NCBI GenBank assembly: GCA_036652335.1 | Contig: JAVVWB010000003.1 | Location: 62,001 to 126,000, forward strand | From: JAVVWB01 sp036652335 | GTDB taxonomy: Bacteria > Synergistota > Synergistia > Synergistales > Synergistaceae | Length of the DNA: 64,000 bases | Reading direction: 5' to 3' | In this document: one piece after another, positions 25,930 through 35,361 of the stretch | Position numbering within the stretch: position 1 is the stretch's first letter | Layout of the letters: every line of letters starts with the position of its first letter | The notes under the pieces: model-generated | What the model was told of the DNA's origin: nothing | Database searches by the model: none | Seen by the model: the letters and a program-made list of their open reading frames with translations, nothing else | Program-made: the position numbers and the translations under genes

Positions 25930-27342
25930 TTATTGTGTTAAAGTTGTGCCTTTAAAATATAAATTAAGTATTTGATTATATAACCATCCGCTCTCGGCCA
26001 AAGTACGTGCCCCCCACTGTGACATTCCAACGCCATGACCGGATCCTATACCATAAAATACAATTTCATTTGCATTATTTGCAGTACTATCCATAGTAAT
26101 TCCATAATAAGGAACAAGATCTTCAATATAATTACTATCTAATGTTTTGTCTTTTTGCTTTGGTGAAGAATATGTTTCTAGCCTTTTCATTGCAAGTTTT
26201 ATATGTTCATCGTTTTTATCAGGGGTTGATAATATATGCATCAATTCTTCTGTTGTAAAAAGTTCTAAATTAGTTAGGTATGCAAGTCTATCTTCAATAG
26301 TGTTAATGCTATTAAGCTTGATATATATATTTTCATTGAGATTATTTTTTTTCTGTGTAGCAATAGAGCATTCAAGGTTTTTAGGTAAATTCTTATAAAT
26401 TGGTTTAAAATTAAAAAGTGTACTTTTTATTTTGGAAGAACCTAAAATTAATCTTAATTTATTTCCAGTAATGTCTACCGATGAGTTTGTACCCATGATT
26501 GAAACCATCGTAACTCTAGCTGATTCATCTCTTCTAATTGGTTTTATTGAGATTAAATTTCCTATGTTATAACCATTGTTAGATAATTTTTCTTCTATGT
26601 ATTTACGAGATAAATTTGTACTCCAATTTAAATTTGGGTTTTTGCTATGGAAAGGTTCTTTAGTTACGTTCAAATATGGTAAATGACTCCCCCACATATT
26701 TTTAGAGCTTGTTGTAATTCCACCTGAATCAGCATGATAAAAAACAGAGGCCGGCAAATTGTTCCACATTAGAACATATCCACGTGTTTCTACCGTTGCG
26801 CGGTTAAGTACATCTCTATGACGTGGAATTCCATTATATACTTGACAATGCGTTGTTGCACATACATCACAATCTAAATGTTTCTTTGAGGAGAATAAGT
26901 ATGTTCTAGCAACTACAGCTTGTGCTTTAAGGGCTTCTATTGGCCAAGAGTAACTCATTTCAGATGCTAAAACACCCTCTATATATAATTCTGAATTTAT
27001 CACATTTTTTATTAGTATATTATTAGTTTTTACCTCAAGAATTATTTTCCCATAATATTTTTTACCGTTAATATTTATTGGATTTTCAGATGAAAAAGAT
27101 ACGATAGAAGAATATAATTTATCGTTTATATTTAATCTGTTATTAGAGAATGTGACTAAATATGATTCAGAAATATTTTCCCCGGCGAGGCCACTGTTGA
27201 GCGAGATATTACTGCCCGAGATTTGTATAGGATTATTGGTCACAGATAACAAAACAACAATATCCTTTTCAATCGCAAAGGATTTTTCAGATACATTAAT
27301 AAAAAGCATCATAATCAAAATAACTTTTAAAGTTTTATTCAT
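25930..27342 (-). CDS. SpoIID/LytB-domain secreted protein
   Basis: SpoIID-type proteins are lytic transglycosylases that remove denuded glycan. A signal peptide or membrane anchor (1-23, ending SFA) precedes a SpoIID domain. That domain has EGVLASEMSYSWPIEALKAQ (the catalytic Glu is expected in SEM), VARTY, the cysteines of CDVCATTHCQ, YHADSGG, and a C-terminal GSGHGVGMSQWGA. An extra region of about 100 residues lies before the last motif. The gene alone does not show sporulation, since this domain also occurs in non-sporulators. It lies between ruvB and queA. Confidence 0.88.
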   Translation of the reverse strand: MNKTLKVILIMMLFINVSEKSFAIEKDIVVLLSVTNNPIQISGSNISLNSGLAGENISESYLVTFSNNRLNINDKLYSSIVSFSSENPININGKKYYGKIILEVKTNNILIKNVINSELYIEGVLASEMSYSWPIEALKAQAVVARTYLFSSKKHLDCDVCATTHCQVYNGIPRHRDVLNRATVETRGYVLMWNNLPASVFYHADSGGITTSSKNMWGSHLPYLNVTKEPFHSKNPNLNWSTNLSRKYIEEKLSNNGYNIGNLISIKPIRRDESARVTMVSIMGTNSSVDITGNKLRLILGSSKIKSTLFNFKPIYKNLPKNLECSIATQKKNNLNENIYIKLNSINTIEDRLAYLTNLELFTTEELMHILSTPDKNDEHIKLAMKRLETYSSPKQKDKTLDSNYIEDLVPYYGITMDSTANNANEIVFYGIGSGHGVGMSQWGARTLAESGWLYNQILNLYFKGTTLTQ

Positions 27343-27373
27343 TTATAAATGTAATTCATCCTCAATAATTGCA

Positions 27374-28399
27374 TCATTCAGATATAAAAAAATTAGATGG
27401 TACAGACATTCCTAAATATTCCCAGGTGTTACGTGTTGCCTTTCTCCCACGCGGTGTTCTCTCAAGCATACCTTTCTGAATTAAATATGGTTCATATATA
27501 TCCTCTATTGTTTGTGAGTCTTCATTTAATGCAGCAGAGAGTGTTGATAGTCCAACGGGACCACCATCAAATAGTTCTGTAAGCACTCTTAGAAAACGCC
27601 TATCTCCATCATCTAATCCCTCATTGTCTATTCCCAACATGTCTAATGCAGAACTAGTTAAATCTTTTTGTATAAGAGCAACACCATTCACTTCTGCAAC
27701 ATCTCTAACACGTCTAAGTAATCTCAATGCAACTCGAGGAGTTCCTCGTGAACGAATCCCAATTTCTGTAGCAGCTTCATCAGAAATATTTAATCCTAAA
27801 ACATTAGCTCCTCTAATAACAATTGACTTCAATTCTGTGTAGTTATATAGATTAAGTTGTTCAAAAATTCCAAACCTGGCTCGTAAAGGCGACGTCAAAA
27901 GTCCTAGGCGTGTTGTAGCACCTATTAAAGTAAATTTAGGTAAAGATAGTCTTATGTTTCTAGCTAATGGCCCCTTACCAACAACAATTGATAAACTAAA
28001 ATCTTCCATCGCTGGGTAAAGTATTTCTTCAATATTGGGAGAAAGTCTATGAATTTCATCAATGAATAAGACATCTTTGGGCTGGAGATTTGAAAGAATT
28101 GCTGCGAGATCTCCTGCTCTCTCAAGTGCAGGCCCAGATGTAACTCTTAAATTTCCTTTCATTTCCTTTGCTATGATTCCAGCTAATGTCGTTTTTCCTA
28201 ATCCTGGAGGTCCATAAAAAAGTGTGTGATCTAACGGTTCTTCTCTTTGTATAGATGCTTTTATATAAATTGATAGTTTATCTTTTAAATCAGACTGTCC
28301 AATAAAATCATTTATACTCTGTGGACGAAGTGTTATAGCCTCTTCGTCTCTTTCATTTTTATATGATTCAATTGTTTTATCATTAAGTTCTTCTTTCAT
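27374..28399 (-). CDS. ruvB: Holliday junction helicase motor RuvB
   Basis: An AAA+ ring motor that drives branch migration with RuvA. Walker A is GPPGLGKTTLA, Walker B FIDEIHRL, sensor 1 GATTR and the arginine finger region TSPLRARFG. The winged helix DRRFLRVL...GGPVGLSTL ends the protein. ATG 28399 is 6-7 nt after GAGG and gives 341 residues. ATG 28420 overlaps the ruvA end and lacks a site. Confidence 0.97.
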   Translation of the reverse strand: MKEELNDKTIESYKNERDEEAITLRPQSINDFIGQSDLKDKLSIYIKASIQREEPLDHTLFYGPPGLGKTTLAGIIAKEMKGNLRVTSGPALERAGDLAAILSNLQPKDVLFIDEIHRLSPNIEEILYPAMEDFSLSIVVGKGPLARNIRLSLPKFTLIGATTRLGLLTSPLRARFGIFEQLNLYNYTELKSIVIRGANVLGLNISDEAATEIGIRSRGTPRVALRLLRRVRDVAEVNGVALIQKDLTSSALDMLGIDNEGLDDGDRRFLRVLTELFDGGPVGLSTLSAALNEDSQTIEDIYEPYLIQKGMLERTPRGRKATRNTWEYLGMSVPSNFFISE

Positions 28400-28421
28400 T
28401 TTATTAACCTCAGGGATCATC

Positions 28422-29018
28422 TTATATTTTTTGTAAATAGGAAAGTGACAACTTTAGTAGGTCTTCTTCACTCTCAATTTTTGAAGCATTTTTCTTAGAT
28501 ATATAGATGGCTTTTAAGGACTCTCCAGAGGAAAAACCTAAACTTCGTAATGCATCTAATACAAATCTATCAAAATTCTGATCCGCTGAAAATTCAGCAT
28601 TGCTTGTTATATCAGGGAATTTTTTGAGAATTTTGTTCTTGAGTTCAAAACAAATTCTCTCTGCTCTTTTTGCTCCTAGACCTGGAACTGATAAAGCTGA
28701 TGTGTTTTCAGATATAATTGCCCTAAGAATCTGTTCCACAGATAGATGTGTTAGGAGGTTAATCGCCAATTTACCTCCCACTGTTTTAACTTGTAGCAAC
28801 TCTAAAAATACATCCCTTTCAATTTCTGTAGAGAAAGCAAACATGTAAATGCCAACTTCACTTACTTGCATAAATGTATAACAGAACAACTCTTCACCAA
28901 CTGTTGCTTTTGTTAATAATGATGAGGTAGCGTAAACCTTTATTCCAATACCATTTATATCAATCACTATACTACTATCGTAAATTGATATAACAGTTCC
29001 ACGTAAAGAATCAATCAT
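28422..29018 (-). CDS. ruvA: Holliday junction DNA helicase RuvA
   Basis: A tetrameric protein that grips the four-way junction for RuvB. The 198-residue protein has an N-terminal OB fold (IDSLRGTVISI), two helix-hairpin-helix motifs (VKTVGGKLA, VPGLGAKRAERI) and a C-terminal helical RuvB-binding domain (LDALRSLGFS). ATG 29018 lies 8 nt after AGGGAG; the upstream in-frame GTG (29027) abuts that site. Confidence 0.96.
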   Translation of the reverse strand: MIDSLRGTVISIYDSSIVIDINGIGIKVYATSSLLTKATVGEELFCYTFMQVSEVGIYMFAFSTEIERDVFLELLQVKTVGGKLAINLLTHLSVEQILRAIISENTSALSVPGLGAKRAERICFELKNKILKKFPDITSNAEFSADQNFDRFVLDALRSLGFSSGESLKAIYISKKNASKIESEEDLLKLSLSYLQKI

Positions 29019-29020
29019 TA

Positions 29021-29539
29021 TTAACACTCCCTAAGTATATTCACATCATACATATGCAAGGATATACCAGCTATAGCAATAGCTAAAGCATCAGCTGCAT
29101 CATCCGGGGTTGGACGTTTGGAAAGAGAGAGTAAATTTGCAACCATACCTTGCACCTGTCCTTTTTCTGCAAGCCCATATCCACATACGGCCATCTTTAC
29201 ATCGTTAGGTTTCAATTCGTATGGTATATACCCAAATTGAGAGGCAAGAAGAAGGACAACACCTCTAGCTTCCCAAACCATTTCAGCTGTTGTTACATTT
29301 CTCCCAAAATACAGCTTTTCTATTGCGACTAAATCTGGTTTAAACTCTTCAAACTTTTTTTTCAATTCGTCGTATAGAACATGTAATCTTTTAGGTATTG
29401 TTAAATCTTTAGGAGTTTTTATAACGCCATAGGTTTCACATATAAGTCTATCTCCCACTTGTGAAACGACCCCGAACCCGAGTGTACCGAGTCCGGGGTC
29501 AATCCCTAACGACTTAATTATGTTAGTATTATTCGTCAA
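29021..29539 (-). CDS. ruvC: Crossover junction endonuclease RuvC
   Basis: The resolvase that nicks Holliday junctions. The RNase H-like acidic residues are visible: D in LGIDPGLGTLGFG, E in AIEKLYFG, and the C-terminal DDAADALA. The 172-residue length is standard. The start is uncertain: TTG 29539 overlaps the end of yebC by 11 nt and places eight extra residues before the family start. ruvC-ruvA-ruvB are contiguous. Confidence 0.95.
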   Translation of the reverse strand: MTNNTNIIKSLGIDPGLGTLGFGVVSQVGDRLICETYGVIKTPKDLTIPKRLHVLYDELKKKFEEFKPDLVAIEKLYFGRNVTTAEMVWEARGVVLLLASQFGYIPYELKPNDVKMAVCGYGLAEKGQVQGMVANLLSLSKRPTPDDAADALAIAIAGISLHMYDVNILREC

Positions 29540-30278
29540 TTTCAGCTAATATTTCATCAGGTATGTCAAAGTTTGAATAGACAGCCTGAACATCATCATT
29601 TTCTTCAAAACGTTCAACTAATGACAAAAGCTTTTCAGCTTCAGCTTTATTTGTTATAGAAACTTTATTAGTTGGTATCATATCAATTTCCATTGAATCT
29701 AAATTATATCCAGCTTCTTTTAAAGATTTACCAACCGATGTAAGAAGAGAAGGTTCGCATGTAATTTCAAAAGTACCATCTTCTGAAGTCATGTCATCAG
29801 CTCCAGCATCAATGGCAGTCATTAAAAGTTCATCTTCATCTACGCTTTCACCTACAACTGTTATTACACCTTTTCTACTAAAGTTCCACGCAACACAACC
29901 TAATTCACCTATTGAACCACCACATTTAGTAAATAAGGAACGAATTTCAGGTGCAGTTCGATTTCTGTTGTCAGTCATAGCTTCCACCATAACTGCTACG
30001 CCGTTTGGTCCATATCCTTCATATGTAATTTCTTCCATGGTTCCGCCAAGTTCACCTGTACCTCTTTTTATACCTCTTTCAATATTGTCTACTGGAACGT
30101 TACCAGCTCTTGCTCTTTCAATAGCAACTTTTAATCTAAAGTTAGAATTTGGGTCTCCGCCACCCTCTTTTGCGGCAGCAATTATGTTCTTAACTAGTTT
30201 TTGGAATGCAACACCTTTCTTTGCATCTTGTCCCGCCTTACGATGTTTAATATTAGCCCATTTTGAATGTCCTGACAA
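29529..30278 (-). CDS. YebC/PmpR-family protein
   Basis: A three-domain protein starting MSGHSKWANIKHRKAGQDAKK, the family hallmark. YebC proteins have been described as transcription regulators and, more recently, as factors that help ribosomes through difficult peptide stretches. The 249-residue length is full, with an acidic C-terminus. The yebC-ruvC-ruvA-ruvB order is widely conserved. Confidence 0.95.
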   Translation of the reverse strand: MSGHSKWANIKHRKAGQDAKKGVAFQKLVKNIIAAAKEGGGDPNSNFRLKVAIERARAGNVPVDNIERGIKRGTGELGGTMEEITYEGYGPNGVAVMVEAMTDNRNRTAPEIRSLFTKCGGSIGELGCVAWNFSRKGVITVVGESVDEDELLMTAIDAGADDMTSEDGTFEITCEPSLLTSVGKSLKEAGYNLDSMEIDMIPTNKVSITNKAEAEKLLSLVERFEENDDVQAVYSNFDIPDEILAEIDE

Positions 30279-30333
30279 AACAAATCACCTCATATTAGAT
30301 TTATATTTAAATTATTTTAATATACTTATTTTA

Positions 30334-31068
30334 TTATGGCATAAGAGGATATCTTCTCTTATGTACTGAAAGAGTTATCGCTTTCTCTATTTTTGCTCTC
30401 TTTATATCATCGTGAATTTCTAGACCTAATAGAAAAGAATCTAATTCGTTGTATGAGATTCCCATCTCTTCTTCGTCGGTCTGTCCATCCCACAAGCCCG
30501 CAGTTGGTGGACGATCAATTATCTTATCAATTACACCAAGATATTTTGATAGAGAATAAACTTCTCCTTTTAGTAAATCTGATAATGGTAGTATATCAAC
30601 ACCTGAGTCACCATGTTTAGTAAAATATCCGTACATTAATTCATCTTTATTTGAAGCACCACAAACCAATGCATTATTTTCTTGAGCTATTACGTATAGA
30701 GTGGTCATTCTCAACCTTGGTTTAATATTAGCTAAAGCTAAAGAAGAAGAAATATTATCTGTAGCATTGATAGAGCTAATAAGTGTATTATATGTTTGTG
30801 TCAAATCAACTTTTTTAACCTGGAATCTAAATTTATCGGCTAACTCTAATGCAAGCTGTTCGTCCAAACTCAAGCTGTGACATGGCATTATAACACCAAT
30901 AACATTCTCTGGAGATAAGACTTCTGAAAGCAAAACAGACAATAAAGCAGAATCTATACCTCCGCTTATGCCTAAAACAGCTTTAGTTACGCCTATAGCA
31001 GAAAATTGTTTTGATATCCAATTCACTAAATTAACATGAAGTTCTTCAGGAGAACGATACTTTAACAC
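30334..31068 (-). CDS. nadE: NH3-dependent NAD synthetase
   Basis: Amidates deamido-NAD using ammonia and ATP. The PP-loop LGISGGIDSALLSVLL lies near residue 33. The 244-residue length, with no glutaminase (nitrilase) domain, marks the ammonia-dependent form. Other family segments are GASNKDEL, YFTKHGDSG and RPPTAGLWDGQTDE. GTG start after AGGGATGG. It follows argF after 68 AT-rich bases that contain a weak AATATCTTT/AAAGATATT hairpin. Confidence 0.95.
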   Translation of the reverse strand: MLKYRSPEELHVNLVNWISKQFSAIGVTKAVLGISGGIDSALLSVLLSEVLSPENVIGVIMPCHSLSLDEQLALELADKFRFQVKKVDLTQTYNTLISSINATDNISSSLALANIKPRLRMTTLYVIAQENNALVCGASNKDELMYGYFTKHGDSGVDILPLSDLLKGEVYSLSKYLGVIDKIIDRPPTAGLWDGQTDEEEMGISYNELDSFLLGLEIHDDIKRAKIEKAITLSVHKRRYPLMP

Positions 31069-31136
31069 AAGACCATCCCTAACTCAAATTTACCTCAAAA
31101 ATTATAATATCTTTTAAAGATATTGTAAAAAAAATT

Positions 31137-32090
31137 TTAAATATTTCCTATGCTTGATACGATTACAGCTTTTATCGTGTGAAGTCTATTTTCAGCCTGG
31201 TCAAATACTTTTGAATAATCAGCTTCAAAAACATCTTCTGTTACTTCATTTCCTTTTACTGCGGGAAGACAATGCATAAATATAAAATTTTCATTCTGGA
31301 CAGCATCTATTAACTTGTTATTTACTTGATAAGTAGATAAAAGTTTCATTCGTTCTTTATACTGATTTTCTTCTCCCATTGAAATCCAAACATCTGTGTA
31401 AATTACATCAGCATTTTTTACTGCTTCAAAAGGAGATTCAATTATTTCAATTTTTGCCCCTGATTTACAATTATTTGCAATTTCTATAGCTTCATTTACG
31501 TATTTCTCATCAGGGAACAACTCTTTTGGTGAACTAATTATAAAATTTAAACCCATTTTTGCTGCACCAAACATTAGTGATATTGCCATATTATTGCGAC
31601 CATCGCCAATATAAACAAATTTAATATTCTTTAAATATCCAAAATGTTCTCTTATTGTCATAAAATCTGCAAGTACTTGAGTTGGATGGTACTCATCTGT
31701 TAAACCATTCCATACTGGAACGCCTGAATATTTAGCTAAAGTCTCTACAGCTTTTTGGCTAAAACCTCTAAACTCAATTCCATCAAACATACGCCCTAAA
31801 ACTCGAGCTGTATCTTTAATATCTTCTTTATAACCTAATTGAATATCATTTTTACCTAAATATTCAGCATGTCCACCTTCATCTGATACTGCAACAACAA
31901 ATGAGCATCTTGTACGAGTAGATGGTTTTTCAAAAATTAGTGCAACATTTTTACCTAAGAGCGTCTTTCCAGATACTCCCATTCTTTTTTTTCTTTTTAA
32001 TTCTTCTGCCAATAGTAAGAGATATTCTATCTCTTGAGGTGTATGATTTTTTAGTGTAAGTAAATGTCTTGCTTTTAAATTAATCGGCAT
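31137..32090 (-). CDS. argF: Ornithine carbamoyltransferase
   Basis: Makes citrulline from ornithine and carbamoyl phosphate. The carbamoyl-phosphate motif is STRT (57-60), with HPTQ and the ornithine-side HCLP motif near residue 270. The 317-residue length is normal. No other arginine or arginine-deiminase gene is near; it sits between ispG and nadE, so anabolic or catabolic use cannot be decided here. Confidence 0.94.
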   Translation of the reverse strand: MPINLKARHLLTLKNHTPQEIEYLLLLAEELKRKKRMGVSGKTLLGKNVALIFEKPSTRTRCSFVVAVSDEGGHAEYLGKNDIQLGYKEDIKDTARVLGRMFDGIEFRGFSQKAVETLAKYSGVPVWNGLTDEYHPTQVLADFMTIREHFGYLKNIKFVYIGDGRNNMAISLMFGAAKMGLNFIISSPKELFPDEKYVNEAIEIANNCKSGAKIEIIESPFEAVKNADVIYTDVWISMGEENQYKERMKLLSTYQVNNKLIDAVQNENFIFMHCLPAVKGNEVTEDVFEADYSKVFDQAENRLHTIKAVIVSSIGNI

Positions 32091-32105
32091 TTCTATCCCT
32101 CACAA

Positions 32106-33155
32106 TTATGATTTAATATTTAATAGTTTCTTAAGCTCACTAGGAAATGAATCAAAATCTATTGTCTTAATGTATTTACCCTTTTCAAAGAGAATTATAC
32201 CATCAGGAGCTCCAGCAACGCCAAAATCTGCTTCAGATGCTTCTCGTGGTCCATTAACTTCACAACCCATTACTGCAATTGTCATACCTTCGCAAGTATT
32301 TTCAGGGATAGTCGAAGTTACAATCTTTGCTAATTTCATAACATCCGTTCTTTTTCTCCCACAAGTTGGGCAGCTAATTAAATTATATCCACGTTTCCTA
32401 ATATTAAGCGATTTTAATATTTCATAAGCAACCTTAATTTCCTCTGAACTTCTCTCAGTTAGGCTTACTCTTATTGTATCCCCTATACCATTTAGTAACA
32501 TTGATCCAATGCCAACTGCACCTTTTACAATTCCGGATGTTCCTAAACCAGCTTCTGTAATACCTATATGGATCGGGTATCTATATTTTTGTGAAAGAAG
32601 CTGATTAGCTCTAATGGTTTCAAGAATAGAACTTGACTTAGCAGAAATAATTATATTATCAAATTTTTCATTTTCTAATATGTGTATTTGTTCTTCAACT
32701 GCGTTCACAAGCGATAAAACTTTATCTCCTTTAGCCTCTGCTATTTGTTTATTATTTATTGATCCTGAATTTGCCCCGATTCTTATTGTTGAACCAGTTT
32801 CTTTGGCAAGACTAACTATCTCTTGTACTCCACTAGTATTTGATATGTTACCAGGGTTTATTCTAATTGATGGGATCCCCATATCTAAAGCGACTAATGC
32901 CAATTTATAATCAAAATGGATATCAGCCATTAAAGGAATTCGTGATGTTTTTATAATAGCAGAAAGGTTGTCTGTATAAGAAAGATTGGGTAAGGCAACC
33001 CTAATAAGTTCACAACCAATTTCGTTTAACAAATTAATCTCTTCTATGCATTTTTCTGGATCAGAAAGAGGGAGTTTCAGCATACTTTCAACTCGAACTG
33101 GATTATTACCGCCAATAGATAAATCTTTGATTTTTACAATTTTTTTACTTCCCAT
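32106..33155 (-). CDS. ispG: (E)-4-hydroxy-3-methylbut-2-enyl-diphosphate synthase
   Basis: The penultimate MEP-pathway enzyme, a [4Fe-4S] reductase converting MEcPP to HMBPP. The 349-residue bacterial form has a TIM-barrel N-domain (VESMLKLP, MADIHFDY, RINPGN) and a C-terminal cluster domain with SCPTCGRKR and MGCEVNGPREA supplying the cysteines. It lies 14 nt after rseP, in the common order dxr-rseP-ispG. Confidence 0.96.
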   Translation of the reverse strand: MGSKKIVKIKDLSIGGNNPVRVESMLKLPLSDPEKCIEEINLLNEIGCELIRVALPNLSYTDNLSAIIKTSRIPLMADIHFDYKLALVALDMGIPSIRINPGNISNTSGVQEIVSLAKETGSTIRIGANSGSINNKQIAEAKGDKVLSLVNAVEEQIHILENEKFDNIIISAKSSSILETIRANQLLSQKYRYPIHIGITEAGLGTSGIVKGAVGIGSMLLNGIGDTIRVSLTERSSEEIKVAYEILKSLNIRKRGYNLISCPTCGRKRTDVMKLAKIVTSTIPENTCEGMTIAVMGCEVNGPREASEADFGVAGAPDGIILFEKGKYIKTIDFDSFPSELKKLLNIKS

Positions 33156-33169
33156 TATATTCTCACCTA

Positions 33170-34195
33170 TTAAAAGAGTTTCATAATATCTTTAAATGTG
33201 ATAAAAATCATTAAAAATATTAAGAAGATAAAGCCTATGTAATGTATCATTCCTTCATTTTTTTGTGAGAGTTTTTTTCCTGTGATTAACTCTATCACAA
33301 TAAATATTGCTCTACCACCATCTAGTGCTGGAAACGGCAATAAGTTTAACAAACCTAAATGCAAATTAATTACAGCTAAAAAGGTGATGAAGGACCAAAA
33401 GCCCTGTTTTATCGCATCTCCTGCAATAATTGCAATTCCAACAGGTCCAACGACTTCACCTTTTACTCTGCCCATAACTAATTCAATAATATCTTTTAAA
33501 ATCAAATATCCCATATTAAATGTATAGGAAAATGACTTGTAAAATGATTCAAATATATTCAAGTCAATCTTTGATGGTTGTACACCTAAAATGCGCCTAT
33601 TATTGTTAAGTTTAATTTCAGGATACACCTTAATATTGTGCAAGTTTCGATTTAATTCTACCTCAAAAACATTCTTTGTTAATTTGTTGTTATTAATAAT
33701 TCTTGATATGTCTTTCCATTCATTAACACTCTCACCATTGATAGATAAGATTTTATCTCCTTCTAATATTCCAGAAATAGCAGCAGGTGTATCTGTTACT
33801 ATTTTGCCAATAACAGGAGTTTCAAGATTATAAATACCATTTGCTGAGAGATAAAATGCAGTCAAAATTATTGCTAAAGATATATTAACGAAAGCACCAG
33901 ATACAATAATTAAAAGACGTTCCCATGGATCTTTATTATTTAATGATTTTGTTGAATCAATTATTTTAGTTTGATTTTCATTATCCTCGCCCTCTAATTT
34001 GACATAACCGCCTATTGGTAATGCCCTAAAAGACCAGAGTGTTTCACCAAATTTTTTACTAAAAATTGAAGGCCCCATACCAAAAGAAAACTCATGAACA
34101 AAGACATGCCTAAACTTTGCAGCAATATAGTGGCCACCTTCATGAAATATAACACTGATAGATATAACTATTAAAAATGATATTAAATTTATCAA
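33170..34195 (-). CDS. rseP: RIP metalloprotease RseP/RasP
   Basis: A site-2 protease that cuts substrates within the membrane. Zinc-binding HEGGH is at 18-22 in the first membrane segment. A PDZ domain (about 125-195) follows, and LDGGRAIF near 285 supplies the third zinc ligand in a later helix. The 341-residue length is typical of the single-PDZ forms. Overlap or close spacing with dxr suggests co-translation. Substrates are unknown. Confidence 0.93.
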   Translation of the reverse strand: MINLISFLIVISISVIFHEGGHYIAAKFRHVFVHEFSFGMGPSIFSKKFGETLWSFRALPIGGYVKLEGEDNENQTKIIDSTKSLNNKDPWERLLIIVSGAFVNISLAIILTAFYLSANGIYNLETPVIGKIVTDTPAAISGILEGDKILSINGESVNEWKDISRIINNNKLTKNVFEVELNRNLHNIKVYPEIKLNNNRRILGVQPSKIDLNIFESFYKSFSYTFNMGYLILKDIIELVMGRVKGEVVGPVGIAIIAGDAIKQGFWSFITFLAVINLHLGLLNLLPFPALDGGRAIFIVIELITGKKLSQKNEGMIHYIGFIFLIFLMIFITFKDIMKLF

Positions 34196-34199
34196 TAAA

Positions 34200-35357
34200 T
34201 TACCTCCATTTGTTGCACAAATCTATACAAATACGCTGTCCTTCAGAAACAAGCTCAATAGCATCATCAAGTGATTTAGGCGAAGAACCATTCCAAATAG
34301 ACAAAGTTCTATCTATTACATTAGGTATATCAGTAAATGATATTTTACCTTTAATAAAACAATCAACTGCAACTTCATCAGCGCCAACCATTAATGGTAT
34401 GTATGCTCCAGCAATATCTGCGACATCAAGAGCAATTTTAAAACAAGGGAATTTTATCTTATCGATTTCTTTAAATTCCAATGAGTGCATCTCAAGCTTT
34501 TCAATATCGAAATTTTGATTAATAAGATCAAGTCTTTCAGGATAAGCAAGTGCTGCTGCAACAGGTAATTTCATATCTGGTTTAGAAAACAGCATCTTTA
34601 TAGTTGTATCTTTATATAAAACCATTCCATGAACCAAAGAATTTGGATGTATTAATGCATCAACTTTTTTTGGATGAAGATTAAACAATTGCATAGCCTC
34701 TAGACATTCAATGCCCTTATTCATTAAAGTTGCACTGTCTATCGTTATCTTAGAACCCATTTTCCAGACAGGGTGATCCAATGCTTTTGCAGGAGTTATA
34801 GTCTTCATCTCTTCAATTGAATAATTTAGAAATGGTCCACCTGAAGCTGTAAGCCAAATTTTAGATATATCATTGTTAGAATCATCACGCAAGCATTGCC
34901 AAATTGCACTATGTTCACTGTCAATAGGTCTCAATTGACCACTGTACTTAACCAAAGGCATTACCCATTTCCCACCAACAACTATACTTTCTTTATTTGC
35001 TAAAGAAACATTTTTGCCACTAGTCAGTGCAAATTGCAGAGTTTTTATAGCATTGATTCCAGAAGAGGCAAATATAATATGGTCTATCTCATCATCAAAT
35101 GCAAATGTATTTAAAGATTCCTCACCTATAAGAATATTCTTATCTAAAAAAGATTTGTTTAAATTTTGAGATGTCAAACATAGTTTCTTTACTTTAAATT
35201 CAGATGCTAATTCAATTAATTTCTTATGATCTTTATGTGCCGCAAGTGCTACTACCTTAAACTTATTGGGAAATTTTCTGCAAATATCTAGTACTGATGT
35301 ACCAACACTTCCAGTTGCACCAATTACGGCAACTCTTTGCTGTAAAAATTTATTCAT
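34200..35357 (-). CDS. dxr: 1-deoxy-D-xylulose 5-phosphate reductoisomerase
   Basis: The second MEP-pathway step, NADPH-dependent, and the known fosmidomycin target. The NADPH loop is VIGATGSVGTSVLDI, LANKES is in the active site, and DSEHSAIWQCL carries the metal-binding acidic residues. ATG 35357 gives 385 residues. A TTG at 35369 inside cdsA is possible but lacks a site. Upstream neighbours cdsA and uppS complete the uppS-cdsA-dxr-rseP-ispG cluster. Confidence 0.95.
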   Translation of the reverse strand: MNKFLQQRVAVIGATGSVGTSVLDICRKFPNKFKVVALAAHKDHKKLIELASEFKVKKLCLTSQNLNKSFLDKNILIGEESLNTFAFDDEIDHIIFASSGINAIKTLQFALTSGKNVSLANKESIVVGGKWVMPLVKYSGQLRPIDSEHSAIWQCLRDDSNNDISKIWLTASGGPFLNYSIEEMKTITPAKALDHPVWKMGSKITIDSATLMNKGIECLEAMQLFNLHPKKVDALIHPNSLVHGMVLYKDTTIKMLFSKPDMKLPVAAALAYPERLDLINQNFDIEKLEMHSLEFKEIDKIKFPCFKIALDVADIAGAYIPLMVGADEVAVDCFIKGKISFTDIPNVIDRTLSIWNGSSPKSLDDAIELVSEGQRICIDLCNKWR

Positions 35358-35361
35358 TGAT

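Noticed and set aside
25930..27342. Evidence that the organism sporulates
   Set aside because: SpoIID/LytB domains also occur in non-sporulating bacteria, and no other sporulation gene is in the window.
29791..30369. 192-codon plus-strand frame opposite yebC
   Set aside because: Lies wholly antisense to the strongly conserved yebC and nadE end; composition is that of a mirrored coding strand.
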